Positions 44,782-52,331 of a stretch of DNA of 64,000 nucleotides are shown here, in pieces. Under the pieces are notes generated by a model. That model had not been told where the DNA came from. It saw only the letters and a list, made by a program, of their open reading frames with translations, and made no database searches. Both the position numbers and the translations under genes were made by a program. Source of the stretch: G963675935 sp963675935 (GTDB lineage: Bacteria > Planctomycetota > Planctomycetia > Pirellulales > Thermoguttaceae); NCBI GenBank assembly GCA_963675935.2, contig CAXXPV010000008.1, positions 372,001-436,000 on the forward strand. The letters are read 5' to 3'. Position 1 is the first letter of the stretch; each line of letters opens with the position of its first letter.

Positions 44782-45249
44782 ATGTCCGATTTTCACGTCC
44801 GAATCGCCGGCGACGACCTGACGTTCGACGCCGCCCACTTCATTACGTTTGAAGACGGCTCGTGTGAGCGGCTGCATGGACACACGTTCCATGTGGCCGC
44901 CGAGGTGGCCGGCCCGTTGAACGCAAGCCAATACGTCGCCGATTTTGTCGCCCTGCGAGCCGTCTTGAAGGGCATCGTCGAAGAGTTGGATCATCGGGTG
45001 CTTCTGCCCACACGGCATCCGGCTATCCGCGTTGAGGCGCAGTCGGACGAGGTCGAAGCGACGCTCGACGGCCGCCGCTGGGTGTTTCCCGAGGGCGATT
45101 GCCTGCGGCTTCCGGTGGCCAACACCACGACGGAGGCGTTGGCTGCTTACGTGGCCGATCGCATGGCCGCGGCGCTGGCGGCGCCGGTTCGGCTGCGCGT
45201 CGAAATCAGCGAAGGAAGCGGCAGCACGGCGATTTGCGAATGTTGCTGA
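44782..45249 (+). CDS. queD: 6-pyruvoyl-tetrahydropterin synthase/QueD-family protein
   Basis: 155 residues. FDAAHF and RLHGHTFHV supply the three zinc His; the Cys of SCERLHGH is the catalytic Cys of QueD (6-carboxy-tetrahydropterin synthase). ELDHRVLLP and EISEGSG are also conserved. QueD makes the second intermediate of queuosine/7-deazaguanine synthesis. QueE is encoded separately at 53863 in this window; queC and queF are not here. ATG 44782 gives the usual N-terminus. Confidence 0.88.
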   Translation: MSDFHVRIAGDDLTFDAAHFITFEDGSCERLHGHTFHVAAEVAGPLNASQYVADFVALRAVLKGIVEELDHRVLLPTRHPAIRVEAQSDEVEATLDGRRWVFPEGDCLRLPVANTTTEALAAYVADRMAAALAAPVRLRVEISEGSGSTAICECC

Positions 45250-45348
45250 CGGCTTGCGTCGCCGTCTTAACCACTACAATCGCTAAAGTTTCTCGCTTTA
45301 GCAGGCCGATAACAGCGTACAACGTCCTTTGCGCCGATGTTGTGCGCC

Positions 45349-46026
45349 ATGACAACTCCCATGCTTCGCAAAGCCGCCGTGTTCCTGGATGCCCTGCCCA
45401 ACGAGCAGGCAGCCTCGCTCCTTGCACGGATGTCGCCCGAACAGGCTGCGGCCGTTTCGGGCGAAATGGCCGGGCTGCCCAAGGTTGAAAGCGAAGAACG
45501 GGAATCCGTCATCCGCGAGTTTGTCGCCGCCGGCTGTTCGCTTGCGCCAGAGCCGCCGTGCGAGACCATCGCCTTTCCGAACGCCGAACCACTTCGAGAT
45601 GAAAACGCCTCGCCGTTCCGGTTTCTTTACGATTTCAAGCCGGAAGACCTCGTGGCGTTGTTCCGCGACGAGCAGCCGCAGACGATAGCCCTGGTGTTTT
45701 CGCAGTTGCCGGCCTGCCTGGCCGCCGACGGGCTCGCGCTGTTTCCGGCCAATAAGCAAACGGCGATCTTCGCTCGCATCGCCGCGATGCGCGAGCCGCC
45801 GAATCAGGAGATTGTGCGTGACGTTGCCCGCGCCGTCGAGCGCCGTCTGAACGGGCCCGCGGTGGTTCCCATGGCGAAGGGCATGGCCGCCGTGGCGAAA
45901 ATGTTCGGCGCGATGCGGCCGGCGACCGAGCGGAAACTGCTGGGTGGAATTGCCAAGTCCGATCCTGATTTGTTCCAAGACATTCGCCGCGCGATGTTCG
46001 GCCCCGACGTGGCCGCGGCGGGTTAG
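45349..46026 (+). CDS. FliG-like protein lacking the C-terminal motor domain
   Basis: 225 residues. It matches the N-terminal and middle FliG domains: RKAAVFLDALPNEQAASLLA at the start and DEQPQTIALVFSQLPACLAA (the EHPQTIA motif) near residue 110. FliG normally has about 335 residues with a C-terminal torque-generating domain, which is absent. No flagellar gene is adjacent. It may be a switch-complex scaffold relative used elsewhere, or a remnant. The ATG at 45349 is chosen; an upstream in-frame ATG (45337) is possible. Confidence 0.75.
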   Translation: MTTPMLRKAAVFLDALPNEQAASLLARMSPEQAAAVSGEMAGLPKVESEERESVIREFVAAGCSLAPEPPCETIAFPNAEPLRDENASPFRFLYDFKPEDLVALFRDEQPQTIALVFSQLPACLAADGLALFPANKQTAIFARIAAMREPPNQEIVRDVARAVERRLNGPAVVPMAKGMAAVAKMFGAMRPATERKLLGGIAKSDPDLFQDIRRAMFGPDVAAAG

Positions 46027-46045
46027 TTTCGCATTTCTTAACGCT

Positions 46046-46185
46046 GTTTAGCCGGCGAACTTGTTCGCCGATTTCAGCTATACTGCGAACGGTTGAAATT
46101 GTCCGTTTTTTTCACTTCGCAAGAAATCGGACAAACCAAGCCGTGCAAGGTATAGAAACGCGGCGAGCAAGCTCGCCGGCTAAAC
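46046..46185. repeat. GTTTAGCCGGCGA palindrome, copy 5, split by a TA-type MITE
   Basis: The left arm 46046-46070 and right arm ending 46185 match the other copies. Between them TA is duplicated (46079-46080 and 46153-46154) around a 72-bp insertion. Confidence 0.85.
46081..46152. mobile_element. 72-bp TA-flanked MITE, IS630-related
   Basis: Read on the minus strand it begins TACCTTGCACGG and ends CAGTA, like the element at 48380-48452 and like the right end of the IS630 remnant. Confidence 0.85.
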
Positions 46186-46203
46186 GATGGCGAGAAATGC
46201 GCC

Positions 46204-47274
46204 CTACTTGCCCTTTTCCGGCGCGTAGCGGCGATTGAACACCTCGGGATCGAACGGATCGTTCGTTCGTTCACTCTTGGCCGACGAGTGGGCGTCGCGC
46301 CGCGTCGAGGGTTGCTCGCGCGGCGCCGGCAACGGTTGGGCACGTTTCGTTTCTCGCTGTGGCAAGGGGCTAGGCGCGGGAGGCTCGGCGACGGGGGCCG
46401 GAGCAACCGCGGCCGGCGTCTCCGACCCTGTATGTTGAGCCATCAAATTGATCCAATCGCTCAGGCGTTGGTACTGCGACGCTTGATGCTCGGCGAAAAC
46501 GGCGTATTGAACCGTGCCGTGCGGTGAACTGGCGGCCGCGAGCAGCTTGCTCGCCGATGGATCGCGCTGATCGACGAACTGCATCACGCTGTAGAGGTTC
46601 CGCTGCGTAACACGACGGCTCGACGAGTTGCCTTTCGGAATGCGATAAAGCCGCAGGCCGCCGGCGCACTGCGGGCCGTGACAACCCGAGTTCGTGCAAT
46701 GGTTCAACAAAACCGGCTGCACCGACTGCGTGAATGATTCGACGACGCCACGAGGCATTCCGCGAATCATCTGGTCCAACTCGTCGTTCGACGGACCTGA
46801 AATCGCCGAGGCCTTCGACGTTGCGGTCGGCGGCGGCTCCATCGCCATCTTGAGTCGATGCCGCAACACGCCGATCATCGGGTTCTTCGGATCGGCGGCC
46901 GTGGCGTCGGCCAATTCAACGGCCGTGGGGCCCAACAATTCGTGCCGCAGACACCACTGGGCCAATTCGAGGTGCTGATGAACATTGCCGACCTCGATCA
47001 GCGACCGCTTGCGACGATAGCCGTCTTCCAGGCTGTTGCATACCAGATCGACGTCGGCCTCTTTGAGGCGAATTTGACCGTCGGACAGATCGACGACGTA
47101 AAGTCCCTCGGCGTGGGTGATTTTGCCCTCGATGACTTCGCCGTTCCGCAACACGACCATGCCCTTTTCCGACGTGGCGCCTGGCAACGGCGATTCCGCC
47201 CCGGCCCTCGCATGGAAAAAAGCGGTGGCCAACAAAATCGCGACGATGGCGGAGTGTGTTAATTGAGCCAGCAT
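46204..47274 (-). CDS. Secreted protein with CX4CH motif
   Basis: 356 residues. The signal peptide MLAQLTHSAIVAILLATAFF is followed by an SH3-like phrase MVVLRNGEVIEGKITHAEGL, helical repeats and a central HCTNSGCHGPQC, a CX4CH arrangement typical of planctomycete 'cytochrome-c-like' secreted proteins. Whether haem is bound is unknown. The C-terminal 80 residues are Pro/Ala/Arg-rich and unstructured. The ATG at 47274 is used because the in-frame extension upstream does not resemble a signal peptide. Single gene. Confidence 0.8.
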   Translation of the reverse strand: MLAQLTHSAIVAILLATAFFHARAGAESPLPGATSEKGMVVLRNGEVIEGKITHAEGLYVVDLSDGQIRLKEADVDLVCNSLEDGYRRKRSLIEVGNVHQHLELAQWCLRHELLGPTAVELADATAADPKNPMIGVLRHRLKMAMEPPPTATSKASAISGPSNDELDQMIRGMPRGVVESFTQSVQPVLLNHCTNSGCHGPQCAGGLRLYRIPKGNSSSRRVTQRNLYSVMQFVDQRDPSASKLLAAASSPHGTVQYAVFAEHQASQYQRLSDWINLMAQHTGSETPAAVAPAPVAEPPAPSPLPQRETKRAQPLPAPREQPSTRRDAHSSAKSERTNDPFDPEVFNRRYAPEKGK

Positions 47275-47358
47275 GGGAGGCGGAGGATAGGTGATTCGCG
47301 AAAATTGGTCAAGACCTGTTTTTGCGGACTGAAAATGCGGCCACAAAAAAAACTGCCC

Positions 47359-47387
47359 TTGACGTGTTTTGGTAAATGTCCTATTCT
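47359..47387 (+). promoter_or_regulatory. Sigma-70-like promoter for a structured RNA
   Basis: TTGACG (47359-47364), a 17-base spacer and TATTCT (47382-47387) match the consensus closely. Transcription would begin near 47394. Confidence 0.8.
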
Positions 47388-47393
47388 CGCCGC

Positions 47394-47720
47394 CTCACGG
47401 ATTTATCCACGTGGATGGGTCCGCACTGGGGGTTTTGCAACGTGGCAACGTGGAAATCCCTGCGGACCACGAAGCGTCACGCCGCCGGCATGGAAGCGGG
47501 CGGCGCGCTTCGCATTTTTGTGTGATTTGCCGTTCGCGCGGGCTGAAGCAAGGCGATTCTTCCCTCGGGGAAAGCGTCCTGCCGGTTCCCACGCAAAGAC
47601 TATGAACGCCCGATCGCGGCGTACAGCGCCGGCGGCGGTCGTGGAGCGTCCAATCGCTCCCGGAACAAAGTCGTGTCCTAAGCCCCCCTGGGACATTGCT
47701 TTTCCGGGGGCCTTTTTTTT
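47394..47720 (+). ncRNA. Candidate structured non-coding RNA, about 327 nt, unidentified
   Basis: It lies between a strong promoter and a strong terminator and has no coding frame with homology. Predicted stems: GGTCCGCA/TGCGGACC with inner GGGTTTT/AAATCCC (about 47419-47486), CGAAGCG..CGCCGCC/GGCGGCG..CGCTTCG (47489-47535), TTCCC/GGGAA, CGCC/GGCG and GGAGCG/CGCTCC. None of the signature sequences of tmRNA, RNase P RNA, SRP RNA or 6S RNA was recognised. A cis leader is unlikely because no gene follows the terminator directly. Confidence 0.65.
47680..47720 (+). terminator. Rho-independent terminator of the candidate RNA
   Basis: AAGCCCCC pairs with GGGGGCCTT and is followed by eight T. Confidence 0.88.
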
Positions 47721-47802
47721 GCGCCCTCACGTTTCGGCCGTCACTTCCAGCAACGTCTTTTCTTGACGTACTTTTTGGCCGCGTGGATCGTCCACCTTTC
47801 GT

Positions 47803-47875
47803 AGCCCCCCGTGGGTTCATCCCACGGGTGAAGAAGTTTGGACGGCTACAGGGCGGTCCCCACGCCTAGCCGCCC
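47803..47875. repeat. Third copy of CCCCGTGGGTTCATCCCACG
   Basis: It matches 34995 and 35067 through GGACGGCTAC and CCACGCCTAGCC. The stretch 47876-48289 holds no gene I can support. Confidence 0.8.
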
Positions 47876-48289
47876 GTTGAACAATCCGGAACGTGGTGGC
47901 CGCGTCCCTCGTTCTCTTCTCTCTTAACTTCATTTGCAGACCCTCCGGTAAGTGAAAGACGCGATAGATCAAAATGCCCTCCGCATATCAGGTGCGGCCC
48001 TATCAGACAGACCGCACCAACTTAAATTAAAACAGACGACCGACTAGCACACAATTATTCCTATCTGGACTTTCGTACAGACCTGGGTATTCGTGTATTC
48101 CTCGACTGTGAAGTTTTATCAGCCCATCTACAATTGTCGGGTTCGTAGTTGCCATTCGGGTCAATCCGGTCAAATGGTATATTCTATGGAGGGTCTTGGC
48201 CCCATATCTTCTAGGAATGCTTCGACCGAATCCAACCAGCGTTTGCAAATAGAGACGCCCCTGGCGCCATAGTATTTGAAGCTTCTGTT

Positions 48290-48830
48290 CCGACTGTGTC
48301 CGGACGGAAACGTTGGAACGTGCTGGGCGCGGTGGCACTTCGTGACGAAACAACTGGTGACCGTCACGAACACCACATATACCTTGCACGGTCTGGTTTG
48401 TCTGATATTTTTCGGGATGGCACAAATCAGACAATTTCGACCGCTTACAGTATACATCACGGCCACGACGGTTTGCGAATTGCTGCATCTGCTGGCGGCG
48501 CAGCACCCGGGCGTGCCAATCACGCTAGTGCTGGACAACGCTCGCTATCAGAAATGCGCGTTGATGCAAGACTTGGCGAAGGAACTCCGGATCGAGTTGT
48601 TGTACCTGCCGGCGTACTCGCCGAACTTGAACTTGATCGAACGGCTGTGGAAGTACGTCAAAAAGCGGAGTCTGAACGGCAAATACTACGCGACCTTTGC
48701 CGAATTTCAGGCCGCGATTCAGGGCTGTCTGAATCGCATCAACACCGACTATCGTGACGATATGAAAACCCAATTGACCGGCAACTTTCAGCTATTTGAC
48801 AATCGGACATTCCTTGCCGCGTGAGGTATA
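48290..48830 (+). pseudogene. IS630-family transposase remnant, frameshifted and interrupted
   Basis: The frame at 48290-48345 reads GRKRWNVLGAV, and a +1 shift near 48346 is needed to continue into VTVTNTTY and, after the MITE, ITATTVCELLHLLAAQHPGV and LAYLPAYSPNLNLIERLWKY-like catalytic text (LYLPAYSPNLNLIERLW) ending at 48824. The N-terminal DNA-binding part is absent. The 48380-48452 insertion keeps the reading frame. The right end GAGGTATA at 48825-48830 marks the element border. Confidence 0.85.
48380..48452 (+). mobile_element. 73-bp TA-flanked MITE inserted in the IS630 gene
   Basis: Between codons for Tyr and Ile (TTY..ITATT) a segment starting TACCTTGCACGG and ending CAGTA is inserted at a TA. 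With the duplicated TA it is 75 bases, so the frame is kept. It is a second copy of 46081-46152. Confidence 0.88.
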
Positions 48831-49156
48831 GAACACTCACTGGTAGCGTCTTTCTGCCGGAACTCACCGGCATCTAAAATGGAAAACGGGGAGCGGGTAG
48901 GAGATCGCCAGCGGCCCGCTCCCCCGCGCCGACGTGAGACAATCGCATCGGCTAACAAATAGCACCGCTGGCGTGATGGTCTCCGCAAACTCCCAAAAGT
49001 GTGGTAAAATTCTGGATACGCCGGAACGAAACCCGGCTGGGCGAAATCGGCAGGGACACCCCCGCAAAGTATCGCCCGGTCGTGGGCTATGCATACAAGT
49101 ATAATGTTCTGCCAAAATCTGCCATCCCCCCTCATGGAATTTCAGGGGTATTTGTC

Positions 49157-49552
49157 ATGCAACCAGCCCGAGTGATGATAAAGCTGGCCCTCAACAAGGA
49201 TGTGGTGAGGCGAGCTAAAGGCAATGATAAAGCCAAGTTCCGCTCGGTCTTTGATGACAATTACCAAGACCAAATCGCGGAAATCGAGCGGCTGTTAGAC
49301 GAGGCGGGATTTGTCGGAGAGCCGGAGCCGAAGCCGAGCGAAGCGGCGACTAAATACCGGCTTTGGCCGTTTTCGGTCGAAACGCTGGGAGAATTGGACA
49401 CTTTGGCGGAACGGCGTGGTGTTCCGCGTTCCGCCATCATTAGGGCTGTGCTAATGCGCCTGGCGAGGGGTAATGATAAGAGCCAGCAGGAGCAGAAGGA
49501 TACGACAGCGGCACGGGCCGAAGAGCAAGTCGATCAGCCTAATGCCGAATAG
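49157..49552 (+). CDS. Ribbon-helix-helix-type protein
   Basis: 131 residues. The C-terminal half SVETLGELDTLAERRGVPRS AIIRAV-like text matches a ribbon-helix-helix DNA-binding motif (beta strand, two helices); the N-terminal half (FRSVFDDNYQDQIAEIERLL) is helical. It could be an antitoxin or plasmid-type regulator; no toxin gene follows. AGGGGT precedes ATG 49157, and a TATAAT-like box lies upstream near 49101. Function inferred from the fold only. Confidence 0.6.
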   Translation: MQPARVMIKLALNKDVVRRAKGNDKAKFRSVFDDNYQDQIAEIERLLDEAGFVGEPEPKPSEAATKYRLWPFSVETLGELDTLAERRGVPRSAIIRAVLMRLARGNDKSQQEQKDTTAARAEEQVDQPNAE

Positions 49553-49748
49553 CGCGCCGCTTTCACTTCTTTCACTTCTTCTTGCTCTTTAGGCGGTTCT
49601 CGTGTAGTCATAGTGGTTGCTCACGTTGGCGTTTTCCCACTCCCACACCCTCCGCCGCAAAGAAACGTATAAAGCCAGCTTTTCACGGGCTTTGTGGCTT
49701 TTCACGTCTCGTTTTGCCCCCCGGTTGTCCAGTCCGATCAGGGGGAAG

Positions 49749-49821
49749 TACGCCCGGCGGGACTCGAACCCACAACCAGCGGATTAGAAATCCGCTGCTC
49801 TATCCATTGAGCTACGGGCGC
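49749..49821 (-). tRNA. tRNA-Arg (anticodon TCT)
   Basis: A 73-base cloverleaf: acceptor GCGCCCG/CGGGCGT, D-arm GCTC/GAGC, anticodon arm GCGGA-TTTCTAA-TCCGC (anticodon TCT, codon AGA) and T-arm GTGGG-TTCGAGT-CCCGC. The 3' CCA is not encoded. The 49553-49748 stretch upstream on the map contains nothing else. Confidence 0.95.
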
Positions 49822-49982
49822 CGGTGGACGCAAACCTTTATGCGTCATGGCGTTGCATCGGCTAAGCTGTTGAAGGGCTGGGAACTCAACCATGCCCTCC
49901 CCATTCTCGCAGGTAACTTTCGCCCTGCCAAGGTCCACGGCAAGCATTTTGGCCGCCCACTTCGACGCCTGGGATCACTTCC

Positions 49983-51644
49983 TCAGTACCACTGGTAGGA
50001 ATACTCGCGGAAGTGGCGAATCGCGGCGTCGCGTCGGCCGACGGCGGCCGAATACTCCGCCCAATTGCCCTCGGCGCTGGTGAGCGACTGCAAGGCAATC
50101 TCGTCGGCCATCTGATACGCGGTCCATCCGTTGTTGCGGCGGCGCGTGGCCGTCGATTCGGCCTCGGCTTGCCGTTGGGCGAGCATGGCGCCGATGCCCT
50201 CGCGAATCGTCTTGTCGTCGCAACCTAAAAGCGGCGTAAGCAGCATGACGCCTTCCGAATTGATCGGATGATAGCATAGTTGCACCGACGGCGCGGGATC
50301 GCCCGACAAAATCCGATTGACGTTGTAACGCGTCACGATCGTATCGACCGGCGTCAGGGCGAATAGATAGACCATGATGGCCACCGTCCAGAGATGGCGG
50401 CGCATGAGCCAGACGACGTCGCGGTTATGCACGATCTTCCAAACCACCAGAACAAAACCGATCACGACGGCCGTCATTCCGAAAATGCCCACCATCCGCA
50501 TCCGAGTCATCCCATTGAATCCGATGTAAATGGAAAGGCGATGGTAGACGGCGACGGCCAGCAGCATGTTTTCGAGCGACCACACCCAAGCCAGCCGCCG
50601 CAGCCGCGGCAGCCGGGCGTCGGCCAGCACCCGCCCACGAAACACCAGCGAGAGAATCGCCGTGGCCAGGGCCAAAGCCACGGTCAACCACGCCGCGCCC
50701 TCGTGGGCGTAGCCGGAATAATAGAAGCCCGGCTCAAAATCATGAAACCATAAAGTGTGGAACTCGAACGCAAGATAGACGGCGAACAGCAGAATGACCG
50801 TGACCAGCATGTTTCGGAACGCCGAGTAGAGCGTGGCGGGCGAGGGCGTCTCGCCCTGGTCCGCGGCGGCCGGTCCTCGTCTCGACATTTGCTCGAAAAG
50901 CTGCGTTCTGCCGATCAACGGGCGCAACAGCCCCAGGGTAATCCAGAATACGGCGACCCAGAAAAGCACTTCCCACACGCTGGGCGAAAACTGCTCCAAG
51001 AAGCCCTGCAACTCGCGACACAGCCAGTCGAACCCGCGGCCGAACGACGCCACGAGGTTGGGATTGGCCAAAATGAACAGCAGCCCGAAGGCCACGATTG
51101 CGCCAAGCGGAAGAGTGATGTTGAGCCATTTCGTTCGCTTGAACGGCACGTAGCGTTTGTCCATCGTTCGCCAGTGGAAGACGATGCCTTCATAGCCGGC
51201 CACGATCGTTTGCGAAGCGAGCACGGCGACTTCAATGACGTAGGGGCAAAGCCCTGCCAGGGCTGCGGCGAACGCGGCGATCAAGGCGAAGCCCGTCGCG
51301 ACGAGCAAGCCCGAGCCGCACCACAATAGCTTGACCGCCAGGAGCAGGAGCATCGCGCCGACGATCCAAACACTTGCTCCGCCGCGCGGCCGGGGCGAGC
51401 CAAACGCCAGCAGCAGCGGCGCTGCGGCGAACAGCAGGGCGTAGCCGGCGAAGCCGTGGCCCCGGTAGATCGTCAGGTCGCACAGCACCAGGATAAGAGC
51501 GACGGCCAGCGGCTCGCGCCAGCGGGCCGACGGCGGTTCGGCAATCGCGGTTGTCACGATCGGCGGCCTCGGCGGATTTCCGTCGAGAAGCGCCGCAAGG
51601 CGAGAATTCGAGTTGTCGCCCGAAGGTTCAACACTGTCGTCCAT
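49983..51644 (-). CDS. DUF4173/DUF4153-type integral membrane protein
   Basis: 553 residues with about ten membrane helices from residue 45 onward (LAVALILVLCDLTIY, GFALIAAFAAALAGL, LPLGAIVAFGLLFILAN and others). The conserved WSLENMLLAVAVYHRLSIYI is typical of DUF4173. The C-terminal 90 residues are soluble and cytoplasmic or periplasmic (TAYQMADEIALQSLTSAE). GAGGG sits 7 bases before ATG 51644. Function unknown; members are often annotated as membrane sensors. Single gene. Confidence 0.82.
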   Translation of the reverse strand: MDDSVEPSGDNSNSRLAALLDGNPPRPPIVTTAIAEPPSARWREPLAVALILVLCDLTIYRGHGFAGYALLFAAAPLLLAFGSPRPRGGASVWIVGAMLLLLAVKLLWCGSGLLVATGFALIAAFAAALAGLCPYVIEVAVLASQTIVAGYEGIVFHWRTMDKRYVPFKRTKWLNITLPLGAIVAFGLLFILANPNLVASFGRGFDWLCRELQGFLEQFSPSVWEVLFWVAVFWITLGLLRPLIGRTQLFEQMSRRGPAAADQGETPSPATLYSAFRNMLVTVILLFAVYLAFEFHTLWFHDFEPGFYYSGYAHEGAAWLTVALALATAILSLVFRGRVLADARLPRLRRLAWVWSLENMLLAVAVYHRLSIYIGFNGMTRMRMVGIFGMTAVVIGFVLVVWKIVHNRDVVWLMRRHLWTVAIMVYLFALTPVDTIVTRYNVNRILSGDPAPSVQLCYHPINSEGVMLLTPLLGCDDKTIREGIGAMLAQRQAEAESTATRRRNNGWTAYQMADEIALQSLTSAEGNWAEYSAAVGRRDAAIRHFREYSYQWY

Positions 51645-51896
51645 GATAGCCCTCACTGTGTTGAGTTGCAATTATGACACTAACAGGAAAAACCGCAATG
51701 GGAGAAAAACCAGGTTGTTTTCAAATTTCGCCGTTTGCTGCCGAGTAATCTCACCCACGACCGGACGACGATAACCTGACAACATGCCCTCCCGGGGAAG
51801 GGTTGCTAACCACAGGCGCGCCTGGGCTAGAAAAAAGACACAAAATGCGATGCTTCACCCAATATGCCAACCGTCAACCATTCTGCGTTCCAAAAT

Positions 51897-52053
51897 CAGG
51901 ACAACTGCAAAGTCCAGGAAACCGTCATTCTGAGCGCAGCGAAGAATCTCCGTGGTATCGCGTAAGTTCCTGCGGGCCAACGAGATTCTTCGCTGCGCTC
52001 AGAATGACGGTCTTTCCTATCTATCCCCAAAATGCGACTTTGCAATTCTCCTG
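51897..52053. mobile_element. 157-bp MITE with CAGGA(C/G)AA(C/T)TGCAAAGTC ends
   Basis: Flanked by GTTCCAAAA (51887-51895 and 52054-52062). The ends are 18-bp near-perfect inverse repeats. Core GTCATTCTGAGCG as in 971 and 41253. A second copy with the same length is at 56990-58884. Confidence 0.88.
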
Positions 52054-52093
52054 GTTCCAAAACCGCGATCCTTTACCGCGCGACTCAAGATGG

Positions 52094-52099
52094 TATAAT
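52094..52099 (+). promoter_or_regulatory. TATAAT -10 box ahead of the antitoxin remnant and hslU
   Basis: TATAAT with TTTACC 17 bases upstream. A G9 tract follows at 52110-52118. Confidence 0.6.
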
Positions 52100-52120
52100 C
52101 TGTAACTTTGGGGGGGGGAT

Positions 52121-52331
52121 TTGGCTTTGCCGCTCAAGGAAATGACTGCTGCAGAAAAGCTTCAGTTGTTGGAGAAGTTTTGGGACGACCTCTCCCACGA
52201 TCCAGATGATATTACCCGCATGGCATGAGGAAGTCTTGACGGAAAGAGAGCGATTGATTGAACAAGGACAAACCAAGTTTCTCCCGCTGGATGAATTCCG
52301 TCAAAGCATCAAAAAGGAAATGAAAATATAG
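52121..52331 (+). pseudogene. Addiction-module antitoxin-like protein, frameshifted
   Basis: Frame 1 reads LPLKEMTAAEKLQLLEKFWDD (52127 on) and ends in a stop after DPDDITRMA; a different frame then gives LPAWHEEVLTERERLIEQGQ to a TAG at 52329-52331. The two halves match one small antitoxin family (KEMTxAEKLxLxExxWxDL), so a short indel near 52215 has broken it. The TAG overlaps the hslU GTG by one base. No toxin gene is next to it. Confidence 0.8.

Noticed and set aside
47394..47720. tmRNA, RNase P, SRP or 6S RNA
   Set aside because: None of their conserved sequence blocks was found, so the RNA is left unnamed.
47395..47820. Minus-strand open frame across the RNA candidate
   Set aside because: Composition is Arg/Ser/Gly-rich with no family motif, typical of antisense to a G+C-rich structured region.
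49553..49748. Additional RNA genes next to the tRNA
   Set aside because: No second cloverleaf or stable conserved structure seen.
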